From Bufo bufo (lineage: Eukaryota > Chordata > Amphibia > Anura > Bufonidae), in the NCBI RefSeq assembly GCF_905171765.1, contig NC_053390.1:513405565-513469564 (forward strand): DNA of 64,000 bases, read 5' to 3'. Under the pieces are notes generated by a model that ran no database searches, had not been told where the DNA came from, and saw only the letters and a program-made list of their open reading frames with translations. Position 1 is the stretch's first letter, and each line of letters opens with the position of its first letter. This document shows, piece after piece, positions 22,452 through 32,742 of the stretch. The translations under genes were made by a program, and so were the position numbers.

Positions 22452-22739
22452 GCAGTGGTCTTATGTTTAGTGTATGATGTTGGATAAATGTAAAATTGTC
22501 TACATTTATTTCTGCATGGTAGACTAGCAATGCTTTCCCTGCAGAAATATCAGCCGTATAACGTTATGTGGGCATATGCATTATATATGTGAATTACCGC
22601 AAAATTTGTACTCCTCCTCGGCTAAAAATACTCCTCAAAATTGATAAGAGGAGTATTTTTACTCTTCTGGAAAAAATGTAGTGCAACCTCTGCTGTCAGC
22701 TATAACATACAGCTGACAGTCTGCTTCAAACTGCAGATA

Positions 22740-24876
22740 TAACCCCTTCCACGTCATGGTCCTTAGGGACAGCTGTATTGAAGGGGCCCACCGTCAGGCC
22801 GCTGGTCTGCTGTGGCAGCGGCACAATGCATCCCCCCCCCTTTGCCGTGTAGGATGGCCGTTCTAACCTCCATACAAGCCGTCACCCTCCTCCCCTGTAG
22901 GATGGCATCAAGCCCCCCCCTCCTTCATGATGTCCGGAGCTGCAACAAGCCCCCCTTCCTTCAGAATGCCCGGTGCTGTAACAAGCCCCCCTTGCCCCCC
23001 AAGTCAGGGCAGAGTGTTTGCTGTAACAAACAGCTGACACTCTGCTTGAAACGGCCAACATCGTTGCTGGCACTGATGTTGGCCATTTAACCCCTTCATT
23101 GCCGCGGTCCTAAGTGACCACTGCGTGGAGGGGATAACCGCTGGTGTGCTGTGGCAGCGGCCCAATGCTTAAAGGGTAAACTGAGGGAGAAAGCTCCCTC
23201 CCCCATCCCTATGGTTACCTGGCATCCGGTTGCAGCGTCCCTGTGGTTACCATGGCAACCGGATGCCTTCACAGGCATCCGGATTGCCATGGCATAGCTA
23301 AGCCTGAGGCTTACTGTGAATTACAATACACAGTATGCAGTATATTATATAGTGTACTGGAGTGTATTGTAGAGGCATCAGACCCACTGGATCTTCAAGG
23401 ACCAAGTGGGTCTGAGTAAAAAAAAAGTGTAAAAAAAAAAGTGAAAAAACTTTTAAAAAATCTAACTTCTTCCTATATCCTCACATATAATTGGTTAAAA
23501 ATGTAAAAAATAAAAAACACTAAATATTTTTGGCATTGCCGCATCCGTAATGATCTGATCTATAAAAGGATCACATATTTTTACCGCACGGTGAACACCA
23601 TAAAAAAGAAAAAAAAAAACTAGAATGGAATTGCAATTTTGCATACCGCACTTCCCACAAAATAGTGTAAAAAGTGATAAAAGAAAGTCATATGTACCCC
23701 AAAATAGTACCAATCAAGCCATCATATATATATTTAAAAAACGTGCCAAACAAGCCATTTTTGTGGCCCAAAATTTTACCAATCAAACCATCTCATCCCG
23801 CAAAAAATGAGACCCTACTTAATACAATCGCCCAAAAAAGAAAAAATATGGCTTTCAGAAAATGCAAACACAAAAAAATTTAATTTTTTTTCAAAAATGC
23901 TTTTACTGTGTAAAATATTTTTATTTTATTTAATGCACATATTAGGCATCACTGTGTCCGTAACAACCTGCTCTATAAAAAAAGCATGTGATCCAACCCG
24001 TCTGGTGAACACCATAAAATAAAATAAAAAATGTGGCAAAAAAGACATTTTTTATCACCTTACATCACAAAAAGTGTAATACCAAGCGATAAAAAATGAG
24101 AAACTACCTAAGGCTACTTTCACACTAGCGTTGTTTTAATCCGGCGTTCAATTCCGACACCGGAACTGCCCGCCGGATCTGGAAAAACGTGTGAAAACGG
24201 ATTACATTTGAATCCTGATCAGGATTTTGATCACAATAAAAAAATGCATTGGAAAAAACGGATCCGCCATTTATGGACTTTAACTTTTTTTTCACATTTT
24301 TCGGGTTTAACATGCAAAAGCCTGATCCGTTTTGACTGAACACACAGTGTCAGATCCGGCGTTAATGCAAGTCAATGGGAAAAAGGCCTGATCCGGCGTT
24401 CAGTCAAAGTGTTCAGGCTTTTTGGCCGGAGGTAAAAATACTGCATGCTACGTTTTTCTGAAAAGCCTGATCAGTCAAAAAGACTGAACTGAAGACATCC
24501 TGATGCATCCTGAAGGACTGACTCTCTATTCAGAATGCATGGGGATAAAACTGATCAGTTCTTTTCCGGATTTGAGCCCCTAGGACGGAACTCAACGCCG
24601 GAAAAGAAAAACGCTAGTGTGAAAGTACCCTAAGACAATCCCCCAAAAAATAAAAAAATATGGTTTTCTGAAAATGGAAACACAAAAACATGATTTAAAA
24701 AAATAAAATAAAATTTATTTTGTAAATCCAAAATAAAATTTAAAAAATATACATATTAGGTATCGCCGCACCGTTACGACCTGCTCTATAAAAATATCAC
24801 ATTATCTTCTCTAAACATTGTAAAAAAACTAAAATAAAAATTGCCATTTTTTGCTTACCTTGCCTCACAAAAAGAG

Positions 24877-24880
<4 letters not shown>
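22740..24880. repeat. Long non-coding interspersed repeat, family K copy 2
   Basis: It shares with 13766-17085 a GC-rich part (GAGAAAGCTCCCTCCCC, CCGGATGCCTTCACAGGCATCCGG), a GTAAAAAAAA region, and ~300-400 bp sub-repeats opening with TTAGG-ATCGCC-like sequence and CTGCTCTATAAAAA at about 23520, 23936 and 24750. The 519 bp PIF-like MITE at 24112-24630 sits between the last two. The copy stops at a (TA)n run at 24879, so its right third is missing. The left part 22740-23100 is C-rich with duplicated AACAAGCCCCCCTT units. Confidence 0.65.
24109..24633. mobile_element. PIF/Harbinger-like MITE with TAA target duplication
   Basis: The element 24112-24630 starts GGCTACTTTCACACTAGCG and ends CGCTAGTGTGAAAGTACCC, flanked by TAA at 24109-24111 and 24631-24633. 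The empty site is present in family K copy 1 near 15366-15380 (CTACCTAAGACAATC), and removing the element plus one TAA restores exactly this sequence. A 3 bp TAA/TTA duplication is typical of PIF/Harbinger. The interior has repeated GATCCGGCGTTCAGTC-type blocks. It is non-coding. Confidence 0.92.

Positions 24881-24923
<43 letters not shown>
24879..24923. repeat. (AT)n microsatellite
   Basis: About 22 uninterrupted AT units directly at the left end of a Tc1-like element. Confidence 0.97.
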
Positions 24924-24929
<6 letters not shown>

Positions 24930-25218
24930 ATAAAAAGTCTACACACCCCTGTTAAAATGTCATGTTTCTGTGATGTAAAAAGACAAAGATAAATCATTTC
25001 AGAACTTTCCCCACTTTTAATGTGACCTATAAACTGTACCACTCAATTGAAAAACAAACTGAAATCTTTTAGGTGGAGGAAAAAAAATTAATAAAAACAA
25101 AAATAATGTGGTTGCATAAGTGTGCACACCCTCTTATAAATGGGGATGTAGCTATGTTCAGAATTAAGCAATCACATTCAAAATGATGTTAAATAGGAGT
25201 CAGCATACACCTGCCATC

Positions 25219-25381
25219 ATTTAAAGCAGGCATGCTCAACCTGCGGCCCTCCAGCTGTTGTAAAACTATAACTCCCACAATGCCCTGCTGTAGGCTGATA
25301 GCTGTAGGCTGTTCGGGAATGCTGGGAGTTGTAGTTTTGCAACAGCTGGAGGGCCGCAGGTTGAGCATGCCTGATTTAAAG
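25219..25381. mobile_element. 147 bp hAT MITE nested in the Tc1-like element
   Basis: The element 25227-25373 begins CAGGCATGCTCAACCTGCGG and ends with the exact inverse. Perfect 8 bp flanks ATTTAAAG lie at 25219-25226 and 25374-25381. The arms are palindromic through GCCCTCCAGCTGTTG and CAACAGCTGGAGGGC. It is younger than its Tc1-like host. Confidence 0.95.
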
Positions 25382-25439
25382 TGCCTCTGATTAACCCTAA
25401 ATAAAGTTCAGCTGCTCTAGTTGGTCTTTCCTGAAAGCC

Positions 25440-25895
25440 ATGGTCCACAGAGAGCTTCCAAAGCATCAGAGGTATCTCATTGTTAAAAGGTATCAGTCAG
25501 GAGAAGGGTACAAAAGAATTTCCAAGGCATTAGATATACCATGGAACACAGTGAAGATAGTCATCAAGTGGAGAAAATATGGCACAACAGTGACATTACC
25601 AAGAACTGGACATCCCTCTAAAATTGATGAAAAGACGAGAAGAAAACTGGTCTGGGAGGCTACCAAGAGGCCTACAGCAATATTAACGGAGCTGCAGGAA
25701 TATCTGGCAAGTACTGGCTGTGTGGTACATGTGACAACAATCTCCCGTATTCTTCATATGTCTGGGCTATGGGGTAGAGTGGCAAGACGAAAGCCTTTTC
25801 TTACGAAGAAAAACATCCAAGCCAGGCTACATTTTGCAAAAATACATCTTTAAGTCTCCCAAAAGCATGTAGGAAAATGTGTTATGGTCTGATGA
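25440..25895 (+). pseudogene. Tc1-like transposase, N-terminal half
   Basis: The open frame 25440-25853 encodes 137 residues: a bipartite helix-turn-helix DNA-binding region with KHQRYLIVKRYQSGEGYKRI in the first helix-turn-helix and WRKYGTTVTLPRTGHPSKI as the GRPR-like linker region, then the second helix-turn-helix ending at HFAKIHL. After a stop, a short stretch near 25873-25895 still reads NVLWSDET, the first catalytic aspartate. The rest of the catalytic core, with the second aspartate and the glutamate, is absent and replaced by short duplications of ATGCTGATAGACTC (25908-25980). It is not functional, but it would be expected to have bound transposon ends. Confidence 0.9.
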
Positions 25896-26195
25896 AACCA
25901 TGTGCCATGCTGATAGACTCATGCCCAAGTCAAAATGTGTCATGCTGATAGATATGCTGATAGACTCTTACCCCAAAAAAATGAGTGCTGTAATAAAATC
26001 AAAAGGTGCTTCAACAAAGTATTAGTTTAAGGGCGTGCACACTTATGCAACCATTTTATTTTATTTTTATATTTTTTCTTCCCTCTACCTAAAAGATTTC
26101 AGTTTGTTTTTCAATTGAGTTGCACAGTTTATAGCTCACATTAAAGGTGGAAAAAGTTCTGAAATGATTTATCTTGGTCTAATTTTTTTAGTTCA

Positions 26196-26198
<3 letters not shown>

Positions 26199-26227
<29 letters not shown>
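26199..26227. repeat. (TA)n microsatellite
   Basis: A TA run of ~29 bp between the right end of one Tc1-like element and the left end of the next element. Confidence 0.96.
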
Positions 26228-26230
<3 letters not shown>

Positions 26231-27213
26231 GTATATACTCGAGTATAAGCCGACCCGAGTATAAGCCGAGCCCCTAATTTTACCCCCAAAAAATGGGAAA
26301 AATTATTGACTCGAGTATAAGACTAGGGTGGGAAATGCAGCTATAATGCAGAGTGTATGTGTATATAATGCACACACTCTACATTATATACACACATCTG
26401 CAAGAGGGTGACTCCCTGTATTTAATGCAGAGTGTGTGCATTATATACACACACACTCTGCATTAAATACAGGGAGCCATCCACAGATCTCCCCCCTAAA
26501 CAGTGCCATCCACAGATCCCCCCTAAACAGTGCCATCCACAGATCCCCCCTAAACAGTGCCATCCACAGATCCCCCCTCCCCTAAACAGTGCCATGATGG
26601 CACTGTTTAGGGGAGGGGGTATCTGTGGATGGCACTGTAGGGGGATCTGTGCATGGCACTGCCATCCACAGATCCCCCTACAGTGCCATCCACAGATCCC
26701 CCTACAGTGCCATCCACAGATCTCCCTACAGTGCCATCCACAGATCCCCCTATAGTGCCATCCACAGATCCCCCTACAGTGCCATCCACAGATCCCCCTA
26801 CAGTGCCATCCACAGATCCCCCTACAGTGCCATCCACTGATCCCCCTACAGTGCCATCCACAGATCTCCCTACAGTGCCATCCACAGATCTCCCTACAGT
26901 GCCATCCACAGATCCCCCTACAGTGCCATCCACAGATCCCCCTCCCCGACGCTCACAGCAGTATATTTAAACGATATCTTACTTTCTCTTTGCTCCGGTA
27001 ATACAGGCAGTGCGGGGAGCTGCACTCACTCACTGACGTCACGCGCCTTCTCCCACTAGGCGGCGCAGGCGCTTGACGTCAGTGAGTGAGCGCCGCCCCC
27101 CGCACTGCCTGTATTACCGGAGCTAAGACCTAGACTCGAGTATAAGACGAGGAGGCTTTTTGAGCACAAAAATATGTGCCAAAAAACTCGTCTTATACTC
27201 GAGTATATACGGT
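26228..27213. mobile_element. 986 bp element with ACCGTATATACTCGAG ends, superfamily unknown
   Basis: It begins ACCGTATATACTCGAGTATA and ends with the exact inverse, giving at least 22 bp of perfect terminal inverted repeat. The terminus is itself palindromic around CTCGAG, and a second inverted copy (GACTCGAGTATAAGAC) lies just inside each end. TATATA lies outside both ends. Inside are an array of 24 bp units (26480-26945) and a CG-rich inverted repeat (26996-27120) with CGGTAATACAGGCAGTGCGG mirrored. No transposase is encoded, and I cannot assign it to a superfamily. Confidence 0.85.
26480..26945. repeat. 24 bp minisatellite with an internal inversion
   Basis: Units with core CAGTGCCATCCACAGATCCC repeat at mostly 24 bp spacing (~17 units). 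A short segment (26589-26662) holds units in the opposite orientation. Because 24 is a multiple of three, several frames stay open (period-8 peptides such as DGTVGGSV). This is an array effect, not a coding signal. Confidence 0.95.
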
Positions 27214-27235
27214 ATATATATATACATACACACAA

Positions 27236-28543
27236 TGCAAAACTACCACTAGTAAAAGATTTATATGCTGTAGGAATAACGCCGTTATTGTTTATCACTT
27301 CAAAAATTCGTTTCGGCATGCTTGATGCAAGCGTTTCCATGAGGTGAGTGGGAACATTTCTCCAAGTGGTGAAGACGGCCACACGAAGGCCATCTACTGT
27401 CTGGAACTGTTGTCCATTTTTGTAAACTTCCCTTGCCATCCATCCCCAAAGGTTCTCAATTGGATTTAGATCAGGGGAACACGTAGGATGGGCCAAAAGA
27501 GTGATGTTATTCTCCTGGAAGAAGTCCCTTGTCCTGCGGGCATTGTATACTGTAGCGTTGTACTGTTGAAAACCCAGTCATTACCACACAGACGAGGGCC
27601 CTCAGTCATGAGGAATGCTCTCTGCAACATCTGGACATAGCCAGCGGCCGTTTAACGCCCCTGCACTTCCTGAAGCTCCATTGTTCCACTGAAGGAAAAA
27701 GCACCCCAGACCATTATGGCGCCCCCTCCACTGTGGCGCGTAGAAAACATCTCAGGTGGGATCTGTTTGTCATGCCAGTAAGGTTGAAAACCATCAGGAC
27801 CATCAAGGTAAAAAAAATTCTCATCAGAGAATAAAACTTTCTTCTACCTTTGAATGTCCCATGTTTGGTGCTCTCTTCCAAAGTCCAAACGAGCAGTTCT
27901 GTGGCGTTCAAGGAGACGAGGTCTTGAAGACGTTTTTTGTTTTTGAAGCCCTTCAGTCTCAGATACCGTCTGATGGTTATGGGACTGCAGTCAGCACTAG
28001 TAAGGGCCTTAATTTCGGTCGAGGATCGTCCAGTGTCTTGACGGACAGCCAATTGGATCCTCCGGCTCAGAGCTGATGAAATTTTTTCGGGTCTTCCACT
28101 TGACTTTTTTGTTCCATAACACTTAGGATCATTTAAGAAATTCCAAATGACTGTCTTACTGCGTCCCACCTCAGCAGCGATGGCGCGCTGTGAGAGACCC
28201 TGCTTATGCAGTTCAACAACCCGACCACGTTCAAAAAGGGAGAGTTTTTTTGCCTTTGCCATCACAACGTGTGACTGCCTGACAGAAAATGACAATGAAT
28301 CCACATCTTTGCACAGATTTGGCCTTTTAAAGGCATGTGGTCCTAAAATTTTGATCAGCTGAAAAACAGCCTGTTCTAGTTTATTCGTTGTTTTCATTAA
28401 ATTGAATGCTCAAAAAATGTTTTGTCTCACTCTCATTTCTTCTTGTTGCATGTTGAAGCTCTACTTGGAACCTTGTTAAGATCCAGCCATGCTAAATATG
28501 ATTTTTTGCCATTTTTCAAGTGGTCTTAAACTTTTGATCAGGA

Positions 28544-28546
<3 letters not shown>
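27236..28546 (-). mobile_element. Tc1/mariner-like element, degraded, minus strand
   Basis: The right terminus reads outward as AAACTTTTGATCAGGACTG followed by TA (28547). The matching left terminus is not recognisable and has been lost or replaced by TA-rich DNA near 27214-27235. It encodes a broken transposase on the minus strand, and (TA)n tracts lie at both sides. The left edge is approximate. Confidence 0.85.
27268..28262 (-). pseudogene. Tc1-like transposase pseudogene, near full length
   Basis: The likely start is the ATG at 28262 (MAKAKKLSLFERGRVVELHK), preferred over an upstream in-frame ATG because Tc1 proteins of this type begin there. The first helix-turn-helix (GLSQRAIAAEVGRSKTVIWN) and the GRPEKIS linker are intact up to about 27900. 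Frame breaks lie between 27700 and 27900. The C-terminal part (27268-27496) has TCSPDLNPIENLWGW with the catalytic glutamate and SMPKRIFEVINNNG. The normal stop is lost, so the last frame runs on into flanking repeat. In the middle the coding sense is present only in short shifted pieces. Non-functional. Confidence 0.9.
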
Positions 28547-28620
<74 letters not shown>

Positions 28621-28621
28621 A
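28547..28621. repeat. (TA)n followed by (GA)n microsatellite
   Basis: About 30 TA units adjoining the Tc1-like terminus, then about eight GA units. Confidence 0.97.
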
Positions 28622-29385
28622 ATACAAAAGTTCAGGGCAGCACACCTGGTGGGATGATCAGTATCAAGGGGTGCCAGCGGTATTTAAAGGGAACCTGTCA
28701 TGTGGATATTTGATTATAATCTAACTAATTATATACAATCATTAACTAAAAAGTACCTTAGATGTATTCACTTACTGGTGTGACAGATGGTTACCTCATA
28801 ATATACACACAAAGATGCCGCATGCCGCATGCTAATGAGCTGATTTGAGTCCAGCTTGATGTCATTGAGTCCAGCGTATATTTAATTCAGAACTATAGCC
28901 ACTCCCCTGTCCACCTGCTGCTGATTCATATGGAAAATAACTGTCAATCAGCAGCAGGTAGGCGGGGAGAGTCAGGAGCTCATAAATATTCATGACTCAT
29001 CATTATCAGCTGGAGCTTTTCAATAAAAGATGTTGGCAGATTGACTGGGTCAATTAAAGAAAGTGACCCAGCATTTGGTTAAGAGAATCAGTCACTTATT
29101 TATGTTGCCCTTAGTTAGGACACCATAAAACTGGTGACAGGTTCCCTTTAACTTAACCAAAGTGATAAATCGATAAAAAATAAACACACCGCAGCACTTC
29201 CAATAGGTGAAAATAGTGGGATCCTTTTGTTCACCCATGCGTGCAATGTTTCGGTCCACTTGCTGGGACCATTTTCAAGCTTGAAAATGGTCCCAGCAAG
29301 TGGACCGAAACGTTGCACGCATGGGTGAATAAAAGGATCCCACTATTTTCACCTATTGGAAGTGCTGCGGTGTGTTTATTTTATA
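28622..29385. mobile_element. Inverted-repeat element with GAAACG motif (copy A), interrupted
   Basis: The right part, 29177-29382, is an almost perfect palindrome with no spacer, centred between 29279 and 29280 (CAAGCTTG), with arms of 103 bp. Each arm carries GGACCGAAACGTTGCACGC followed by GGGTGAATAAAAGGATCC. The left part (28622-28683, with CAGCACACCTGGTGGGATGA) is separated from it by the TTAA MITE at 28688-29147. It shares architecture with the elements at 31060-31660, 49771-50457 and 60488-60700. I infer, without proof, a retroelement of Penelope-like type. It encodes no protein. Confidence 0.6.
28684..29151. mobile_element. TTAA-flanked MITE, AGGGAACCTGTCA family, copy 2
   Basis: The element 28688-29147 has the same ends and almost the same sequence as 18485-18946, with TTAA at 28684-28687 and 29148-29151. 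It is inserted inside copy A of the inverted-repeat element. The high similarity between the two copies argues for relatively recent spread. Confidence 0.93.
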
Positions 29386-30921
29386 TACAGTCATGGCCAA
29401 AAGTTTTGAGAATTACATAAATATTGGAAATTGGAAAAGTTGCTGCTTAAGTTTTTATAATAGTAATTTGCATATACTCCAGAATGTTATGAAGAGTGAT
29501 CAGATGAATTGCATAGTCCTTCTTTGCCATGAAAATTAACTTAATCCCAAAAAAACCTTTCCACTGCATTTCATTGCTGTCATTAAAGGACCTGCTGAGA
29601 TCATTTCAGTAATCATCTTGTTAACTCAGGTGAGAATGTTGACGAGCACAAGGCTGGAGATCATTATGTCAGGCTGATTGGGTTAAAATGGCAGACTTGA
29701 CATGTTAAAAGGAGGGTGATGCTTGAAATCATTGTTCTTCCATTGTTAACCATGGTGACCTGCAAAGAAACGCGTGCAGCCATCATAAAAATGGCTTCAC
29801 AGGCAAGGATATTGTGGCTACTAAGATTGCACCTCAATCAACAATTTATAGGATCATCAAGAGCTTCAAGGAAAGAGGTTCAATTCTTGTTAAGAAGACT
29901 TCAGGGCGTCCAAGAAAGTCCAGCAAGCGCCAGGATCGTCTCCTAAAGAGGATTCAGCTGCGGGATCGGAGTGCCACCAGTGTAGAGCTTGCTCAGGAAT
30001 GGCAGCAGGCAGGGGTGAGCGCATCTGCACACACAGTGAGGCAAAGACTTTTGGAAGATGGTCTGGTGTCAAGAAGGGCAGCAAAGAAGCCACTTCTCTC
30101 CAAAAAAATATCAGGGACAGATTGATCTTCTGCAGAAAGTATGGTGAATGGACTGCTGAGGACTGGGGCAAAGTCATATTCTCCGATGAAGCCTCTTTCC
30201 GATTGTTTGGGGCATCTGGAAAAGGCTTGTCCGGAGAAGAAAAGGTGAGCGCTACCATCAGTCCTGTGTCATGCCAACAGTAAAGCATCCTGAGACCATT
30301 CATGTGTGGGGTTGCTTCTCATCCAAGGGAGTGGGCTCACTCACAATTTTGCCCAAAAACACAGCCATGAATAAAGAATGGTACCAAAACATCCTCCAAC
30401 AGCAACTTCTTCCAACAATCCAACAACAGTTTGGTGAAGAACAATGCGTTTTCCAGCAGGATGGAGCACCGTGCCATAAGGCAAAAGTAAGTGGCTCGGG
30501 GACCAAAATGTTGACACTTTTGGTCCATGGCCTGGAAACTCCCCAGATCTTAATCCCATTGAGAACTTGTGGTCAATCCTCAAGAGGCGGGTGGACAAAC
30601 AAAAACCCACTAATTTTGACAGACTCCAAGAAGTGATTATGAAAGAATGGGTTGCTATCAGTCAGGAATTGGCCCAGAAGTTGAGTGAGAGCATGCCCAG
30701 TCGAATTGCAGAGGTCCTGAAAAAGAGGGCCAACACTGCAAATACTGACTCTTTGAATAAATGTCATGTAATTGTCGATAAAAGCCTTTGAAAGGTATGA
30801 AGTGCGTGTAATTATATTTTACTACATCACAGAAACAACTGAAACAAAGATCTAAAAGCAGTTTATCAGCAAACTTTGTGAAAACTAATATTTTTGTCAT
30901 TCTCAAAACTTTTGGCCACGA

Positions 30922-30926
<5 letters not shown>
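29386..30926. mobile_element. Full-length Tc1/mariner-like element (1537 bp)
   Basis: The element 29388-30924 begins CAGTCATGGCCAAAAGTTTT and ends AAAACTTTTGGCCACGACTG, with TA at 29386-29387 and 30925-30926. Length and structure fit a complete Tc1-type element. One transposase gene is present but frameshifted. The right end abuts a (TA)n tract. Confidence 0.95.
29752..30791 (+). pseudogene. Tc1-like transposase pseudogene, full length but frameshifted
   Basis: The likely start is ATG 29752 (MVTCKETRAAIIKM). The DNA-binding part continues in another frame from about 29814 (ATKIAPQSTIYRIIKSFKER, then the SGRPRKSSKRQ linker). The catalytic core follows in pieces: VIFSDEASFRLFG has the first aspartate (~30178-30216), CVFQQDGAPCHKA the second (~30448-30486), and NPIENLWSIL the glutamate in the sequence around 30550-30580. 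The C-terminal frame ends at 30789-30791. At least four frame changes separate these pieces, so no full protein is made, but all domains of a ~340-residue enzyme are recognisable. Confidence 0.93.

Positions 30927-30960
<34 letters not shown>
30925..30960. repeat. (TA)n(CA)n microsatellite
   Basis: A TA run of 28 bp directly at the Tc1-like right end, followed by CACACACA. Confidence 0.95.
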
Positions 30961-31660
30961 ATGGCAGCACATCAGGCCAAATATAAATATGGAGGTACAG
31001 ACCAATGGATCCAGCAACAAATCCAGGACAATATAAGAATAAAAAAAAATGGCAGCACTCTCACATAAAATCTGTGAAAAGAAAAACACTTTATTTACCC
31101 TTGTGGACGCAACTAGGGATGAGCGAACTTGTGTTTCAAGTTTGGAGTACAAGGTTCAGGTTCAGGTTATGTAAGAATTCCGTTATGGATTCTGCTACCA
31201 TGGACCATAACTAAGGGTCCATTCACATGTCCGCATAATGGGTCCGCATCCGTTAATTTGCGGAAGGGGTGCTGACTCATTCATTTTCAATGGGGCCACA
31301 AAAGACACAGACAGCACCACCATGTGCTGTCCGTATCCACACTTCCGCTCCGTGGCCCTCCAAAAAAAATAGAGCATGTCCTATTCTTGTCCGCACCCCC
31401 GCACAAAATGCAGAACGCACATGGCTGGTGTCCGTGTTTTGTGGATATGCAATTTGGGGACCACAAAACAGTTGCAGACGTGTGACTGGACCCTTATGGT
31501 CCGTGGTAGCGGAATCCATAACTGAATTTTTAGATAACCCGAACCTTTTGCGCCGATCTTCACTCAACTCTAGTCGCAATGTTTTAGCTCATAGCTTGAA
31601 AAGAGACTTTGTGAATGAGCTGAAAACATTGCGACCACAGGAGTAAATAAAGTGTTTGAG
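30961..31660. mobile_element. Inverted-repeat element (copy B) with hAT-type insertion
   Basis: Outer arms: GGCAGCACTCTCAC with AAACACTTTATTTACCCTTG at left, and GGAGTAAATAAAGTGTTTGA with GAGAGTGCTG at right. Between them at right is GCTTGAAAAGAGACTTTGTG ... GAGCTGAAAACATTGCGACC, parallel to the GAAACG hairpin of copies A and C. A hAT-type element (31114-31572) separates the arms. The first ~100 bp (30961-31060) are non-palindromic. Confidence 0.55.
31106..31580. mobile_element. hAT-type foldback nested in copy B
   Basis: The element 31114-31572 starts TAGGGATGAGCGAACTTG and ends TCTTCACTCAACTCTA. The flanks GACGCAAC (31106-31113) and GTCGCAAT (31573-31580) match at 6 of 8. The opposite arm of copy B preserves the sequence ATTGCGAC, showing that GTCGCAAT was the original target. 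The centre holds GGGTCCATTCACATGTCCGC ... GTGTGACTGGACCC with repeated TCCGC units, perhaps a further nested MITE. It is non-coding. Confidence 0.75.
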
Positions 31661-31676
31661 AGTGCTGTCAGTTTTT

Positions 31677-31792
31677 CAGATTCCACCTTTCATTTTTCAC
31701 AGCTTCATTGGAAAAGGAAAGGAGAAATCTGATTGGTTGCTATTGGCAACTAAGCCAGTTCAACTTTACATCAGTTTTGATTAATCTCCCCC
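31677..31792. mobile_element. Palindromic MITE, 'AACCAATCAGA' family, truncated copy
   Basis: It begins within the arm at CAGATTCCACCTTTCATTTT and continues through AATCTGATTGGTTGCTATTG to the right end GATTAATCTCCCCC. Most of the left arm is missing, apparently lost at the boundary with copy B. Confidence 0.7.
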
Positions 31793-31803
31793 ACTGTGTA
31801 CTT

Positions 31804-32742
31804 CTATGTGTACATAGCATTGTGTTTCATCACACTGTATTAATATGTGTGGGAAAAGTGACCGCTCACTGTGCGGACTGCACACAATACTGTATTCAGA
31901 AGAGAGTGCAAGTAGTGAGAGCTGTCACTAGTGAGATCTATATCAGGCTTATAACGCCATGGTTCTGACTAACGTTATCAGCAGAAATATCTATTGCGTC
32001 TACAAATAATGGACTTTCTAAAAAATGAAAGTGAGAAATAGATCTGCTGATTAGAAGCTGTAGCATACTGTTCCAGCAGCCTATATGTAAGTGGCTGCTA
32101 GCTGTGCTATGTAACAGGATGTGGGGGCGGGGCAGCAGAGCTTGTGATGGTGCATGTGAAATCCACAGAAACGCCCACAGAATCTCACAGGAGATGACAG
32201 CATTAGGCAAAACTCATAGAAGAGCATTTCTGAGAGCATGTGAAGTAAAGCTGATACCAGTCAACTAACTTACGGTAAGATAGGGGGTTATTGATTTTTA
32301 GTGCACAAAGGTGTCCATAGCCTTTAAATATTAGCAAAGAATCCACAAATATGAACTTATGCAGTCGATCACAATTCTCAGCTTATTTGTAACAGCAATA
32401 TAAAAAATTATAGCTATCCTTGTTTGCCCAACTCTTGGCTGACCTTAATATTTGAAACATGTAATTTGTGTCATTGTTTAATGTGCACATTAAATTAAAT
32501 TATTGCTTTGGGATACATTTTTATTTCCTGTATTTATACACCTGAATACATCACGATACCAGATGCTAATTGAAAGCTCTGGAGCGCAGTGACCATGGCC
32601 ATGGCAGGTATATCTTTGTTACATCACGCTATAGTCTTTACTCCAGGAAGCTACTTTTATATCCATTAAAAGTTACTCGATATATATCTTCCTTTGTATA
32701 TGCAGTGAATAGACATTAAGCCTGAATCTGCATCCTCTCTAG
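31804..32742. other. Unassigned sequence
   Basis: No gene, RNA or repeat structure that I can support. Short open frames have no motif. Confidence 0.4.

Larger units (their letters stand above)
24924..26198. mobile_element. Tc1/mariner-like element, truncated internally
   Basis: Left part: ATAAAAAGTCTACACACCCC, then a block with ATAAATCATTTCAGAACTTT, TTTCAATTGAGTGG-type sequence and GTGTGCACACCC. The right part is the inverse (GGGCGTGCACACTTATGCAA ... GAAATGATTTATCTTGG) and ends TTCACTG before (TA)n. These are ~200 bp inverted repeats typical of some Tc1 families. It carries a transposase fragment (25440-25895) and is itself interrupted by a 147 bp hAT MITE. It lies between two (TA)n tracts. 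Confidence 0.88.

Noticed and set aside
26480..26945. Possible low-complexity protein (DGTVGGSV repeats)
   Set aside because: Same artefact: 24 bp units keep multiple frames open in both orientations, and the array lies inside a transposon.
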